The notes below the pieces were generated by a model. The model was not told the origin of the DNA. It worked only from the letters and a program-made list of their open reading frames with translations, and made no database searches. The position numbers and the translations under genes were made by a program. From JAUILH01 sp964230215 (GTDB lineage: Bacteria > Bacteroidota > Bacteroidia > Flavobacteriales_D > JAUILH01), in NCBI GenBank assembly GCA_964230215.1, contig CAXRGQ010000006.1:62001-126000 (forward strand): a DNA stretch of 64,000 nt. Direction: 5' to 3'. Numbering within the stretch: position 1 is the first letter of the stretch; every line of letters starts with the position of its first letter. Below are positions 41,690-49,885 of this stretch, piece by piece.

Positions 41690-44338
41690 CTACCAAATAC
41701 GGTAATCAAGCACAGTATTCTCTATTCGACTGGTGGGCGTTTGCAATCCATTTGACAACGTACTGACGCGTTTATTAACGTATGACTTCAATTCAGACAC
41801 CATTATTTCACCATCACCGTTTGCATCTGCTTTTCCTTGTTTTAATCCCTCTAATACAGCGAATGTGAATAGACCATTATTCCACTTACTTCCCTCTATG
41901 GCAAACTCAACCCCGCCAGAGCTTGAAATAACTGTACTCCCTGTTCCTCTTCGTGTATCTCTGAAAAGATGATTAACTAATTCGCTTGTACTCTTGTTAG
42001 TGACTGCATTTTGTTTTTTGTTTAACGCTGCGCCTGCATTACGAAACTTTATTTGACCTTCAACTTTATTGGAATTAGATGCAAGTTTAACGTCCTCAGC
42101 ATCTATCTCTCCGCTATGGCATGTATCCATAAAAAACAGCTTTTTTACCGGTTTAATTCCATCAAGAATAGATTCTAATGAGGCATACGAAATGCCTTTG
42201 TCTGATGGGCTATCAAAAGACATATCGTGAGGTGCATAGTAATAGGTATATGACTCATCTAGTACTCCATGACCTGCAACAAACAGTATTACTTGATCGT
42301 TAACTTTGGCATTTTGCAAAAATGCACGCGCAACTTCTACGGTGTTCTCCCCGACTTTAGTATCTGTTAAAAGCAAGGTGTGTACTTGATTGAAATGTGT
42401 GCTAGATTGAAAGGATTCAATGATATCATTCGCATCTTTCGCCGCGTAACTTAGTTTAAAATTGTCGTCCTCATAATCACTTACACCAATAGCTATTATA
42501 TATAGATCTTGTTGAAGTTTCTGATTATTCATGATATTAATAAACGCTCGGTTACTCTCTACCCCTGCCCTATTTGTAGCTGAAACCTCAATTAGGTTGC
42601 TGCCTTCTGGCAATTGTAATTCTATGGCCCATTTAGCCTCATTGACATCTAGCTGGTGAGCATATGATTTGGAAACATTCGTGCCATTTATCCATATATT
42701 CACATCTGACAGGCTTTGTTGATCTTTGGTGCCAAAGATAAGTTCGACCTGGCCGTTATCAATTTGAATTGGTAATTCATTTCTATTTAATATCTCTATT
42801 TCAGGAGGATTGCTGGACTTCCTTATATCTTGCTCTGATAATCCAAGTTTTTTTAGCCGTCTTTGATAGGCAGCTTGGTAAGCCTCAATTATATCAGTGT
42901 CTGCATAGCCTAAACGCTCTAATATTATATCTGGACGGTTATAAATTATATCGAATTGATCATATCGATACCATTTAAAGTCCTTTTCAAACATTAGGTT
43001 ATTAATCAAACCTTTTGGGGCAAAATAGTAGAAATCATCTGTATAGAAAACTGGATTGCCCTGTCCATCAATCATTAACTTAACTTTTCTTTCACCTTCG
43101 GGCATATGAGCATTCCAAAACAAAACCTGCTTTCTCATAGCTTCAATATTATATAAAGGGAAGTCTTTGGACTTATCCTGATACGTTACCCTATTATCAA
43201 AGGTGCTTATTATCTCATAATCCAAATATGGATTATCTTCAAAATAGCCGTTATCTGTAAAGAAACTTGTGTCAGCAGTCATAGGCGTTAACAAGCGTTT
43301 CGCAATTCCTGTTGCCTCCCATTGGTCGTTAAATCGCACGTAATAGTAATGATCAATTAATTGATTCCATGAAGTATAAATTGTATAATTATCAAAGTAT
43401 CTGTCCGCTTCCTGCTCAGAGAGTCTCGGACGCACCAACGAATCCTCAATATAATACGCTAAATCATAGATTCCCGCTGGATTAATGGATTGTAATGGAC
43501 TATATTCACAGTTCTTTAAATCGATATAAAAACTACTTGAAATCTTCTTGTTCGAATTATCACCTAGCGACATAGCCAAATAATCGTACGCTTGATACAC
43601 ATATACGATTGACTTACTTGACATTGATTTAGAGCTATATGTTTCCCTATTATTCATATAATCCATCCAAACCAAGTGCTGATATTTGTTCCCCTTATGG
43701 CCCTGAGGTAGTACGATTTCTCCACCATGTAAAAGATGCATACCATGATCGTAAAGTTTGAGTTTATCGCTTACCCAAACTATACTATCACCACTTAGGC
43801 TCCACACATAAACACGTTTTTTAGCTGCCATCGCAATATGGGGCTGATCGGGGCTGATCGATCCAATTATAGCGTCATTTGATTTAATAAACGCCTTTAA
43901 ATTAGGCGCATTATAGGATGTTGTTGCGTTTCCTTTGATACTCACAAGATTATTATTTCCAATCTCTAAGATGCGCCCATTAAACTCGGTAAGATTTTCA
44001 TTATTAAGATTATTAGGGTGCAACTCAGTTTGTATGAAATTTTGAATGTAAGGATCAATTGATGACTCACCTGTGGACAAATCATCATTCAGAAAATCAT
44101 CACCAATTGACTTTTCAGAATGCAGCAAAGTTTTATTTCGAAGATCAAATATAGCATACACACGTTCTTGTCCCGTTTGACGGTAAGTAATACCATAAGA
44201 CCCACTAATCCATGCTTCTTTAGGTTTATGAAACTCAGGATGCATTAATACAAGCTGTGCCTTATCCAACTGTCCATGTGTGCTGCATGAGAGCAAAACC
44301 AAACAAACTATTCCTATTATTTGTAATACCTTAACCAA
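41690..44338 (-). CDS. exported caspase-fold (C14) protein with N-terminal repeat region
   Basis: 882 residues. Signal peptide VKVLQIIGIVCLVLLSCSTHGQ; LLSC could also serve as a lipobox. Residues ~25-540 are a beta-rich, propeller-like region without clear repeats; an Ig-like stretch (~545-620) follows. Residues ~625-875 are a caspase/metacaspase-type domain: DLYIIAIGVSDYEDDNF, His690 in LFVAGHGVLDES and Cys740 in LFFMDTCHSGEID form the catalytic dyad. An EF-hand-like loop DANGDGEIMVSEL lies near residue 837. The signal peptide places it in the periplasm, unusual for caspase-type proteins. It starts 22 nt inside the preceding barrel gene, so the two are coupled. Confidence 0.85.
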   Translation of the reverse strand: MVKVLQIIGIVCLVLLSCSTHGQLDKAQLVLMHPEFHKPKEAWISGSYGITYRQTGQERVYAIFDLRNKTLLHSEKSIGDDFLNDDLSTGESSIDPYIQNFIQTELHPNNLNNENLTEFNGRILEIGNNNLVSIKGNATTSYNAPNLKAFIKSNDAIIGSISPDQPHIAMAAKKRVYVWSLSGDSIVWVSDKLKLYDHGMHLLHGGEIVLPQGHKGNKYQHLVWMDYMNNRETYSSKSMSSKSIVYVYQAYDYLAMSLGDNSNKKISSSFYIDLKNCEYSPLQSINPAGIYDLAYYIEDSLVRPRLSEQEADRYFDNYTIYTSWNQLIDHYYYVRFNDQWEATGIAKRLLTPMTADTSFFTDNGYFEDNPYLDYEIISTFDNRVTYQDKSKDFPLYNIEAMRKQVLFWNAHMPEGERKVKLMIDGQGNPVFYTDDFYYFAPKGLINNLMFEKDFKWYRYDQFDIIYNRPDIILERLGYADTDIIEAYQAAYQRRLKKLGLSEQDIRKSSNPPEIEILNRNELPIQIDNGQVELIFGTKDQQSLSDVNIWINGTNVSKSYAHQLDVNEAKWAIELQLPEGSNLIEVSATNRAGVESNRAFINIMNNQKLQQDLYIIAIGVSDYEDDNFKLSYAAKDANDIIESFQSSTHFNQVHTLLLTDTKVGENTVEVARAFLQNAKVNDQVILFVAGHGVLDESYTYYYAPHDMSFDSPSDKGISYASLESILDGIKPVKKLFFMDTCHSGEIDAEDVKLASNSNKVEGQIKFRNAGAALNKKQNAVTNKSTSELVNHLFRDTRRGTGSTVISSSGGVEFAIEGSKWNNGLFTFAVLEGLKQGKADANGDGEIMVSELKSYVNKRVSTLSNGLQTPTSRIENTVLDYRIW

Positions 44339-45033
44339 TGTCTCTTGTACTGTTGTGTAATAAATCCAATCTTAACTTGCCATAACCAGTATGTATTTTT
44401 CCAACCCATATTGCGTGCATCTGGTGCATCACCTCTCGATCGCCATCTAAATCTTGTAACATCCCAACCACCTTTTAGAGTGGTTTCAAGCACTACTCTC
44501 TTTAGCAATAAAACCCTCGGAGAAATATGGATTGTGGGCGAGAAAAAGAAATTACGATATCGCAAATCATATCGATTCATATACATGCATCCAATTTCTT
44601 CTCCCAATCCTACAATTAAATCCACATCCTTAAACTTCCCCATTAGATTAATACCTGGACCCAAGCTCAAATCAACCGAAAAACCCGAAAATTCGTAATT
44701 GGTATACTCAGTCTGCAAAGTGTTTTTAGGAAAATAATGAACTACTACACGAATATCTTCTCCCCAATTCATTGGTCCTCCATACTGTATACTAAGATCT
44801 AAAAAGGGAAAGCCAAAACTGGAATTGTATCTTGTTTGGAAATACCTGCTTAACCCATGCTTAACTACCCTTCTATAACCATATCCTACCAAGGGAGCTC
44901 TCCAAACATTGTCAAAACGCATTACATAGGTGGCAGAATCGCTAGGTGGAACAAACACACCATCATCATCAAACTTTTGAGCATTTGAAGTGTGGCAAAA
45001 CAGCATTAATATGCCCGCAACTAGTAGTTTCAC
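44317..45033 (-). CDS. predicted outer-membrane beta-barrel protein
   Basis: 238 residues from a GTG (KLLVAGILMLFCHTSNAQ signal). A perfect -7 box (45038-45045) sits 4 nt before this GTG, so the longer frame from 45075 is not used. The mature part alternates amphipathic beta strands with many aromatics (AYRYNSSFGFPFLDLSIQYG-like; TNYEFSGFSVDLSLGPGINLMG; DLIVGLGEEIGCMYM; VVLETTLKGGWDV) and ends in Lys-Tyr residues, the pattern of small outer-membrane barrels. I do not recognise the family. It overlaps the caspase-like gene by 22 nt. Confidence 0.65.
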   Translation of the reverse strand: MKLLVAGILMLFCHTSNAQKFDDDGVFVPPSDSATYVMRFDNVWRAPLVGYGYRRVVKHGLSRYFQTRYNSSFGFPFLDLSIQYGGPMNWGEDIRVVVHYFPKNTLQTEYTNYEFSGFSVDLSLGPGINLMGKFKDVDLIVGLGEEIGCMYMNRYDLRYRNFFFSPTIHISPRVLLLKRVVLETTLKGGWDVTRFRWRSRGDAPDARNMGWKNTYWLWQVKIGFITQQYKRHWLRYYK

Positions 45034-45037
45034 GCTA

Positions 45038-45045
45038 CAAATATA
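45038..45045 (-). promoter_or_regulatory. TAnnTTTG -7 box for the barrel/caspase operon
   Basis: TATATTTG on the minus strand, exactly 4 nt (tagc) before the GTG at 45033. It decides that start. Confidence 0.55.
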
Positions 45046-45105
45046 CGACGATATAAAGCCAACATTGAGTTTCATAATTTAAATATCAAAATTCACACAT
45101 TTTCA

Positions 45106-45113
45106 TATATTTA
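45106..45113 (+). promoter_or_regulatory. near-consensus -7 box for the 45119 gene
   Basis: TATATTTA, 5 nt before the ATG at 45119. Confidence 0.35.
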
Positions 45114-45118
45114 CTTCC

Positions 45119-45511
45119 ATGCAAACGGCTAATCAAAAGATTGTTCTGGACACAGCTGAAATCAGTTATGATGGTTCAATTGTTTACATCAACCTTGTAG
45201 GAAGCGCAGATCTAGACTGTGAAGAAGCCGATAAGCACCTTGAGTCAGTATTCAGTCTCACTCAGGGTCGCAGAGCTGCCGTGTTAGTGGATACCACCAA
45301 GAGCTATAACAACGTAACTCCAGAGGCACGAAAAAAATTATCTGGAAATTATGATAGGGAGATTCCCAAAATTGCAGAAGCAGTCGTGATTAAACAGTTG
45401 CACCATCGTTTAATTTTTCCGTTTTACCAACGACTTAACAAACCTGACAATCCTGCAAAGGCGTTTAAGAAACGTGAGGATGCTTTGGCTTGGTTACAAG
45501 GATTTTTGTAG
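45119..45511 (+). CDS. STAS/SpoIIAA-like protein
   Basis: 130 residues, no signal peptide. Alternating strands and helices in the STAS order: DTAEISYDGSIVYINLVGSADLDC, then DKHLESVFSLTQGRRAAVLVDTTKSYNN, EARKKLSG and VIKQLHHRLIFPFYQRL, ending in a helix. This resembles the STAS/SEC14-like small proteins of Bacteroidota (DUF7793 type). The serine phosphorylation site of classical anti-anti-sigma factors is not evident. Its role is unknown; being 16 kb from the SpoIIE phosphatase it is not a clear partner. Confidence 0.55.
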   Translation: MQTANQKIVLDTAEISYDGSIVYINLVGSADLDCEEADKHLESVFSLTQGRRAAVLVDTTKSYNNVTPEARKKLSGNYDREIPKIAEAVVIKQLHHRLIFPFYQRLNKPDNPAKAFKKREDALAWLQGFL

Positions 45512-45883
45512 GTCTATAGGTGCTTTATATCTGATCAAATCCTTCATATCCCTATTTCCGAATAAATAGTTTCAAATTAAGAATCACAAAAAAAAGTCCG
45601 TCACAAGCTTGTAACGGACTTTCCTCCTGTTTATCTAAACTAATTATGAATAAGCAACAGGCTGGTAGTTTGGTTTACGCGTGTTATTTTATGAATAACG
45701 ATTAATTATTTTCCAGCTTAAGCTTAGCTAAATATATATCCCCAAAATTGATCCTACTAATATGTGTTATGAAATGCATGATTTTGTATGTCAGTGGCAA
45801 AATTTCGTGTTTGTAAATATTAAATCCCAAATCTTAATTATGCAATAATGAACCTTCCTGCATCTCATTTGTATATTGCAGCG
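45512..45883. other. intergenic region with a hairpin and a possible minus-strand small RNA
   Basis: No convincing protein gene. It contains the hairpin at 45593-45622, a short inverted repeat (gttatt-ttatg-aataac near 45690), and A/T-rich sequence before the ankyrin gene start. See finding on the candidate RNA. Confidence 0.5.
45585..45622 (-). terminator. hairpin with U tract on the minus strand
   Basis: AAAGTCCGT / ACGGACTTT arms (45593-45622) around a palindromic acaagcttgt. On the plus strand the A8 run is upstream, so the U tract is on the minus strand, although no minus-strand gene is known to its right. It may also serve the plus-strand 45119 gene in a weaker form. Confidence 0.55.
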
Positions 45884-48800
45884 ATGAGATATTTAGCTAT
45901 CGGAATACTGGCGCTTCTTCCCTTCTCCAACCTTGCGCAATACGGATGTAGGTTGTTAGAAGCTGTGCGAACAAACAAGCTAAGTGAGATTCAGGAAGTT
46001 ATTGTCCGAGATAATGGGCAGTCTGTAAATTGCTTTAAGTCGGGCGAATGGTTATCTCCTCTTATGTTGGCGGCTAAAAATAATAATCTAGATGCTGTTA
46101 AGCTATTACTCAGTTATGGTGCAGATATCAACCAAAGCCTGGGTAATAAGAAGGTAATTGACCATGCTGGATCTGGCGTAAAATCATTTATCAAGGAATA
46201 TAAACATAGTAGCCATATGCTGGTAAAGGCGGCTGGCAATGGTGACATGAAACAACTAAAATCCTTTGAAGGCTCACAGTTCGTGGATTTTAATGTTTAT
46301 AATGATGACAACTATAATGCCCTTACGCTGGCGACCGAAAATCAACAGTTGGAGGTTATCGAGTATCTTTTAGCAAAAGGTGTGTCGCCCGATCATCCCC
46401 AGAGAATATATCAGGGTGAAAAAAGAGCATTGCAAATTGCGGCTGAAAAGAACTATTTAGATTGTGCTAAACTACTGTTAAAAAAAGGTGCAGATCCCAA
46501 TGCAAAAATGAAACATGGATGGACGCCACTCTTATATGCTATTCAGAACGATCATACTTCCATGGCAAAATTGCTAATATACAACGGTGCTCGCATCCAA
46601 CAGCCCCTGCACAATGGTGTAGAACCGCTTAGTTTAGCGGCATATCGCGGTAATCTTGAAATTCTGAAATATATGGTAGAGAAAGGTGCTGCGTTGGCTG
46701 CTGATGCGAATATAGCAGATGCTATTTTTAAAGGTGCCTACTACTCGGGCAATAAAGAATTGGTGGATTATATCATGGAATCTCCATTGAAGTCCTATGC
46801 TAAAAACAAATCACCAAAAACGCTTATTAATGCTTGCCAAAGCGCGAACTTAGAACTAGTCAAACAGTTAGTTGATGTGTACGGTTATGATGTAAATGCT
46901 CAGGACGAATATAAATTCACCCCGCTCACATCAGCCGCAGGAGTTGAAGGCGGGGCTAAGATTATGGCCTACCTTCTCGCCAAAGGCGCGAACATTGAGG
47001 GGACTGGTCATGCAGGATATACCGCTATAACACGTGCATTAGGAAATCTAGAAAATTTAGAATTTCTCCTAGAGGCAGGAGCTAATCCAAATCCTCCAGG
47101 GGTAATTCAATCACCTATTGTTTCTGCTGCTGCATTTAATAATCCTGAAGCCATTGAGATGCTTATAAAATATGGAGCTGATGTGAACGATCAAAAGCTA
47201 ATGGGACAAATTCACAACCCCAAAATAAAGGCTCTGATAAATGCAAAAAAAGAACTACTGGATAGTATAAGGGTTTCAATAGATAAAAACGAGCATAGTA
47301 AAGTTATCGACTATTGTAAGGAGTATGGAAGTTTAAACATGATAGTTGACGGGCAAGGTCAAACGCCTCTTATTCGCTCAATTAAAGTTAGAAATTTTGG
47401 GCTAGCTATTCAGCTGTTAAAAGCAGGCGCTAATCCGAATCTCTGCGACAAGCATGGTCGTTATCCTCTGACTCTATCTGTTGAGTCGGACGACAACTTA
47501 GAGCTCACAAAGCTTTTGTGTCAGTATGGTGCGAACGTCAACAAACTCCCAGCCAATAGCTATTTTATACTTCCATTGGTGGCCGCGCGTGGTGGCGCAA
47601 TCAAATCCCTGAAATTTCTCGAAACAAAAGGCCTGGATTTAAGCGCTCAAGGTGATGATCAAAAAACGATTCTACATCACGCATGCCAATCGATGGACGA
47701 AGAGTTGATTCGGTACCTTCTCGTAAAAGGATTAGATATAAACGCAAAGGACAAATACGGTACTACCCCATTTATCACAGCATGTCAGAAGGGTAGTTTG
47801 GATTTTATACGCTTTTTAGTTGAAGAGCATAATGCTGATGTCAAAGCCATTTCGAACAATGGCGGAATGACCCCCTTGATTAATGCTACGTATCATCAAA
47901 AGACAGATGTAGTGAATTACTTATTGTCTAAAGGAGCTGATATCTACGCTAATCTTAATAATCTCCGTTCAGCATTGCAAGTGAGCGCATTTTTGCGCGA
48001 TAGTGTGCACATTTTTGATGATTTCCTAGCTAAAGCTGATAGCTTCCCAGAATTTTATGGCTATCATAATGTTATTCATGACCTATACAAACAGGGCTAC
48101 ATAGACCGAATTGGTATGATTGCGAAGAAATTTCCTCAGGTAGTAGACTCACCACAAGCAAGACACGGTGGATTGCCTATTTTATATGAAGCCTTAATCA
48201 AGCGAGACACGACAAGTGCTTCAAAACTATTGACATGGGGCGCGGATATAAACTATCGCCTGTCTGACAGTGCTACAATTCTGCATTATCTTATTAAGCA
48301 AAACGTAGATACTGGTATAATTAAATATATGCTAGAAAATGGTGCAAATCCTAACCTTAAAGGCATGCAGCAAATGCATACACCGCTTATGATGGCTATG
48401 AGTAAGGGAAGCTATTATATGCTTAAGCACCTAGTAGATTATGGTGCAAATGTGAATGCTCGTAACAAAGATGGTGCTCATGCGGTCCATTACTTACATT
48501 CTGTTCACAAGCAGTTCCCGGTAGATGGTGAGAGTATTAACACAAAAAATATTAAGTTCTTAAAGCAGTACGGTCTTGATTTAAAAGCAAAAGATAAATT
48601 CGGCACTACAGGCTTAATTGCAGCTGCTCAGGCAGGTGACTATGCCGCAGTAAAGTATTTCCATGAGCATGGTTTATCTATTGATGATACAACGCAATAT
48701 GGAGGCAGAGCGGTATGGCATGCAAGCCTTTTACACTTCCCTCCTACACGTCATGATGGATTTGACGAATTAGGGCTTCAGAAGGTATATCAAGTCCAGC

Positions 48801-49078
48801 CCATAGGGAGCGAACCATATTATTCAGAAGATATCTTGAAATATTTGCTAGATAATGACGTCAATCTCGACTTCTATTGTCATAATAGTCAATACTCATA
48901 TTACCCTCATCCCAGCGGGAAAATAAAGCAACGCATTCATTTTGTGTATATGGTGATACGCGATAATCCTGAAGCGGCCAAGATTATTTTACCTTATTTA
49001 CCGAATGATTTTTCTGCGCATGGATTAAGCATTAAGGAATATTGCGAGTCAGTTGGTAGAGGTGATTTAGTGGAGTGA
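45884..49078 (+). CDS. large exported ankyrin-repeat protein
   Basis: 1064 residues from the ATG giving signal peptide (M)RYLAIGILALLPFSNLAQ; an earlier in-frame ATG (45848) adds a leader before it. Almost the whole protein is ankyrin repeats, roughly 22-25 of them, such as LMLAAKNNNLDAVKLLLSYGAD, LQIAAEKNYLDCAKLLLKKGAD and FITACQKGSLDFIRFLVEEH. The final ~70 residues are less regular. Ankyrin repeats mediate protein binding; a secreted or periplasmic copy this long is unusual. Target unknown. No partner is adjacent. Confidence 0.85.
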   Translation: MRYLAIGILALLPFSNLAQYGCRLLEAVRTNKLSEIQEVIVRDNGQSVNCFKSGEWLSPLMLAAKNNNLDAVKLLLSYGADINQSLGNKKVIDHAGSGVKSFIKEYKHSSHMLVKAAGNGDMKQLKSFEGSQFVDFNVYNDDNYNALTLATENQQLEVIEYLLAKGVSPDHPQRIYQGEKRALQIAAEKNYLDCAKLLLKKGADPNAKMKHGWTPLLYAIQNDHTSMAKLLIYNGARIQQPLHNGVEPLSLAAYRGNLEILKYMVEKGAALAADANIADAIFKGAYYSGNKELVDYIMESPLKSYAKNKSPKTLINACQSANLELVKQLVDVYGYDVNAQDEYKFTPLTSAAGVEGGAKIMAYLLAKGANIEGTGHAGYTAITRALGNLENLEFLLEAGANPNPPGVIQSPIVSAAAFNNPEAIEMLIKYGADVNDQKLMGQIHNPKIKALINAKKELLDSIRVSIDKNEHSKVIDYCKEYGSLNMIVDGQGQTPLIRSIKVRNFGLAIQLLKAGANPNLCDKHGRYPLTLSVESDDNLELTKLLCQYGANVNKLPANSYFILPLVAARGGAIKSLKFLETKGLDLSAQGDDQKTILHHACQSMDEELIRYLLVKGLDINAKDKYGTTPFITACQKGSLDFIRFLVEEHNADVKAISNNGGMTPLINATYHQKTDVVNYLLSKGADIYANLNNLRSALQVSAFLRDSVHIFDDFLAKADSFPEFYGYHNVIHDLYKQGYIDRIGMIAKKFPQVVDSPQARHGGLPILYEALIKRDTTSASKLLTWGADINYRLSDSATILHYLIKQNVDTGIIKYMLENGANPNLKGMQQMHTPLMMAMSKGSYYMLKHLVDYGANVNARNKDGAHAVHYLHSVHKQFPVDGESINTKNIKFLKQYGLDLKAKDKFGTTGLIAAAQAGDYAAVKYFHEHGLSIDDTTQYGGRAVWHASLLHFPPTRHDGFDELGLQKVYQVQPIGSEPYYSEDILKYLLDNDVNLDFYCHNSQYSYYPHPSGKIKQRIHFVYMVIRDNPEAAKIILPYLPNDFSAHGLSIKEYCESVGRGDLVE

Positions 49079-49191
49079 TCCTGTCATGTACACAATTAAT
49101 AGATTAAAATCTACCCCTTATGTTGATGACTCTGGGAGTATTAAAACATACCTGCAAGAAGAATTAATTATCGAATTTCAAGCTTCAAACA

Positions 49192-49884
49192 TCACATCCC
49201 ACCCATCATTGCCTTAAAACCTTGTAAAGCAGAGCGCGATAGTGGTAAATCATAGCCCCCTACTGTAACGTCTTTACTTGAATACTTTTCTATCTTACTA
49301 ATATTAATTAAGTAGGATCTATGTATTCTGAAGAACTGAGTCTCATCCAATTCTTGAGCTAAAGACTCCAATGACTGTCTTAAAGCATATTTTTTATTCT
49401 CACATTGGACATTTATGTAATTACCATCGCTCTCCACGAAAAGAATCTGATCAAGAGATAAACGCACCGTGTTGTACCCATCCTTAATGTTTATGCTCTT
49501 ACTATTAGACTTTTTTAAGTCTTCTGATATTAAACTAATAGCCGCATACAAATCTGATTTCTTAAATGGCTTAGTGATGTATCCAGCAGGATTAGTCTTA
49601 ACTATCTTCTTTATTAACTCGACATCAGAGTGGGCAGTAATGTATATAAATGGAATTGGATTGTTTTTCATCAGGTATTCCCCGATATCTATGCCCTCGG
49701 TATCTTTTTCAAGACGAATGTCAAGCAACAATATATCTGGCTTCCAAGTTCTTATTTCCAGCATAGCCTCCTCTTTATCATGTACCATGCGAATCTTGGT
49801 AATACCAAATTTCTTTAGATTATCCTTTAAATCTTCAGCAATTAGAATTTCATCCTCAACTATAAGAACCTTTAAGTCCTCCAT
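49192..49884 (-). CDS. LytTR-family response regulator
   Basis: 230 residues. Receiver domain with acidic pocket (Glu10/Asp11 in LIVEDEILIAED), phosphoacceptor Asp55 in DILLLDIRLEK, the Thr in PFIYITAHSD and Lys in YITKPFKKSD. C-terminal LytTR DNA-binding domain (~130-228): SLDQILFVESDGNYINVQCENKKY, FFRIHRSYLINISKIEKY. It starts 1 nt after the stop of the histidine kinase gene, so the pair is an operon. It is probably the cytoplasmic output of that kinase; targets unknown. Confidence 0.93.
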   Translation of the reverse strand: MEDLKVLIVEDEILIAEDLKDNLKKFGITKIRMVHDKEEAMLEIRTWKPDILLLDIRLEKDTEGIDIGEYLMKNNPIPFIYITAHSDVELIKKIVKTNPAGYITKPFKKSDLYAAISLISEDLKKSNSKSINIKDGYNTVRLSLDQILFVESDGNYINVQCENKKYALRQSLESLAQELDETQFFRIHRSYLINISKIEKYSSKDVTVGGYDLPLSRSALQGFKAMMGGM

Positions 49885-49885
49885 A

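Noticed and set aside
45648..45707. 19-codon ORF (MNKQQAGSLVYACYFMNND) in the 45.5-45.9 kb gap
   Set aside because: Too short, no supporting signal; it overlaps the inverted repeat.
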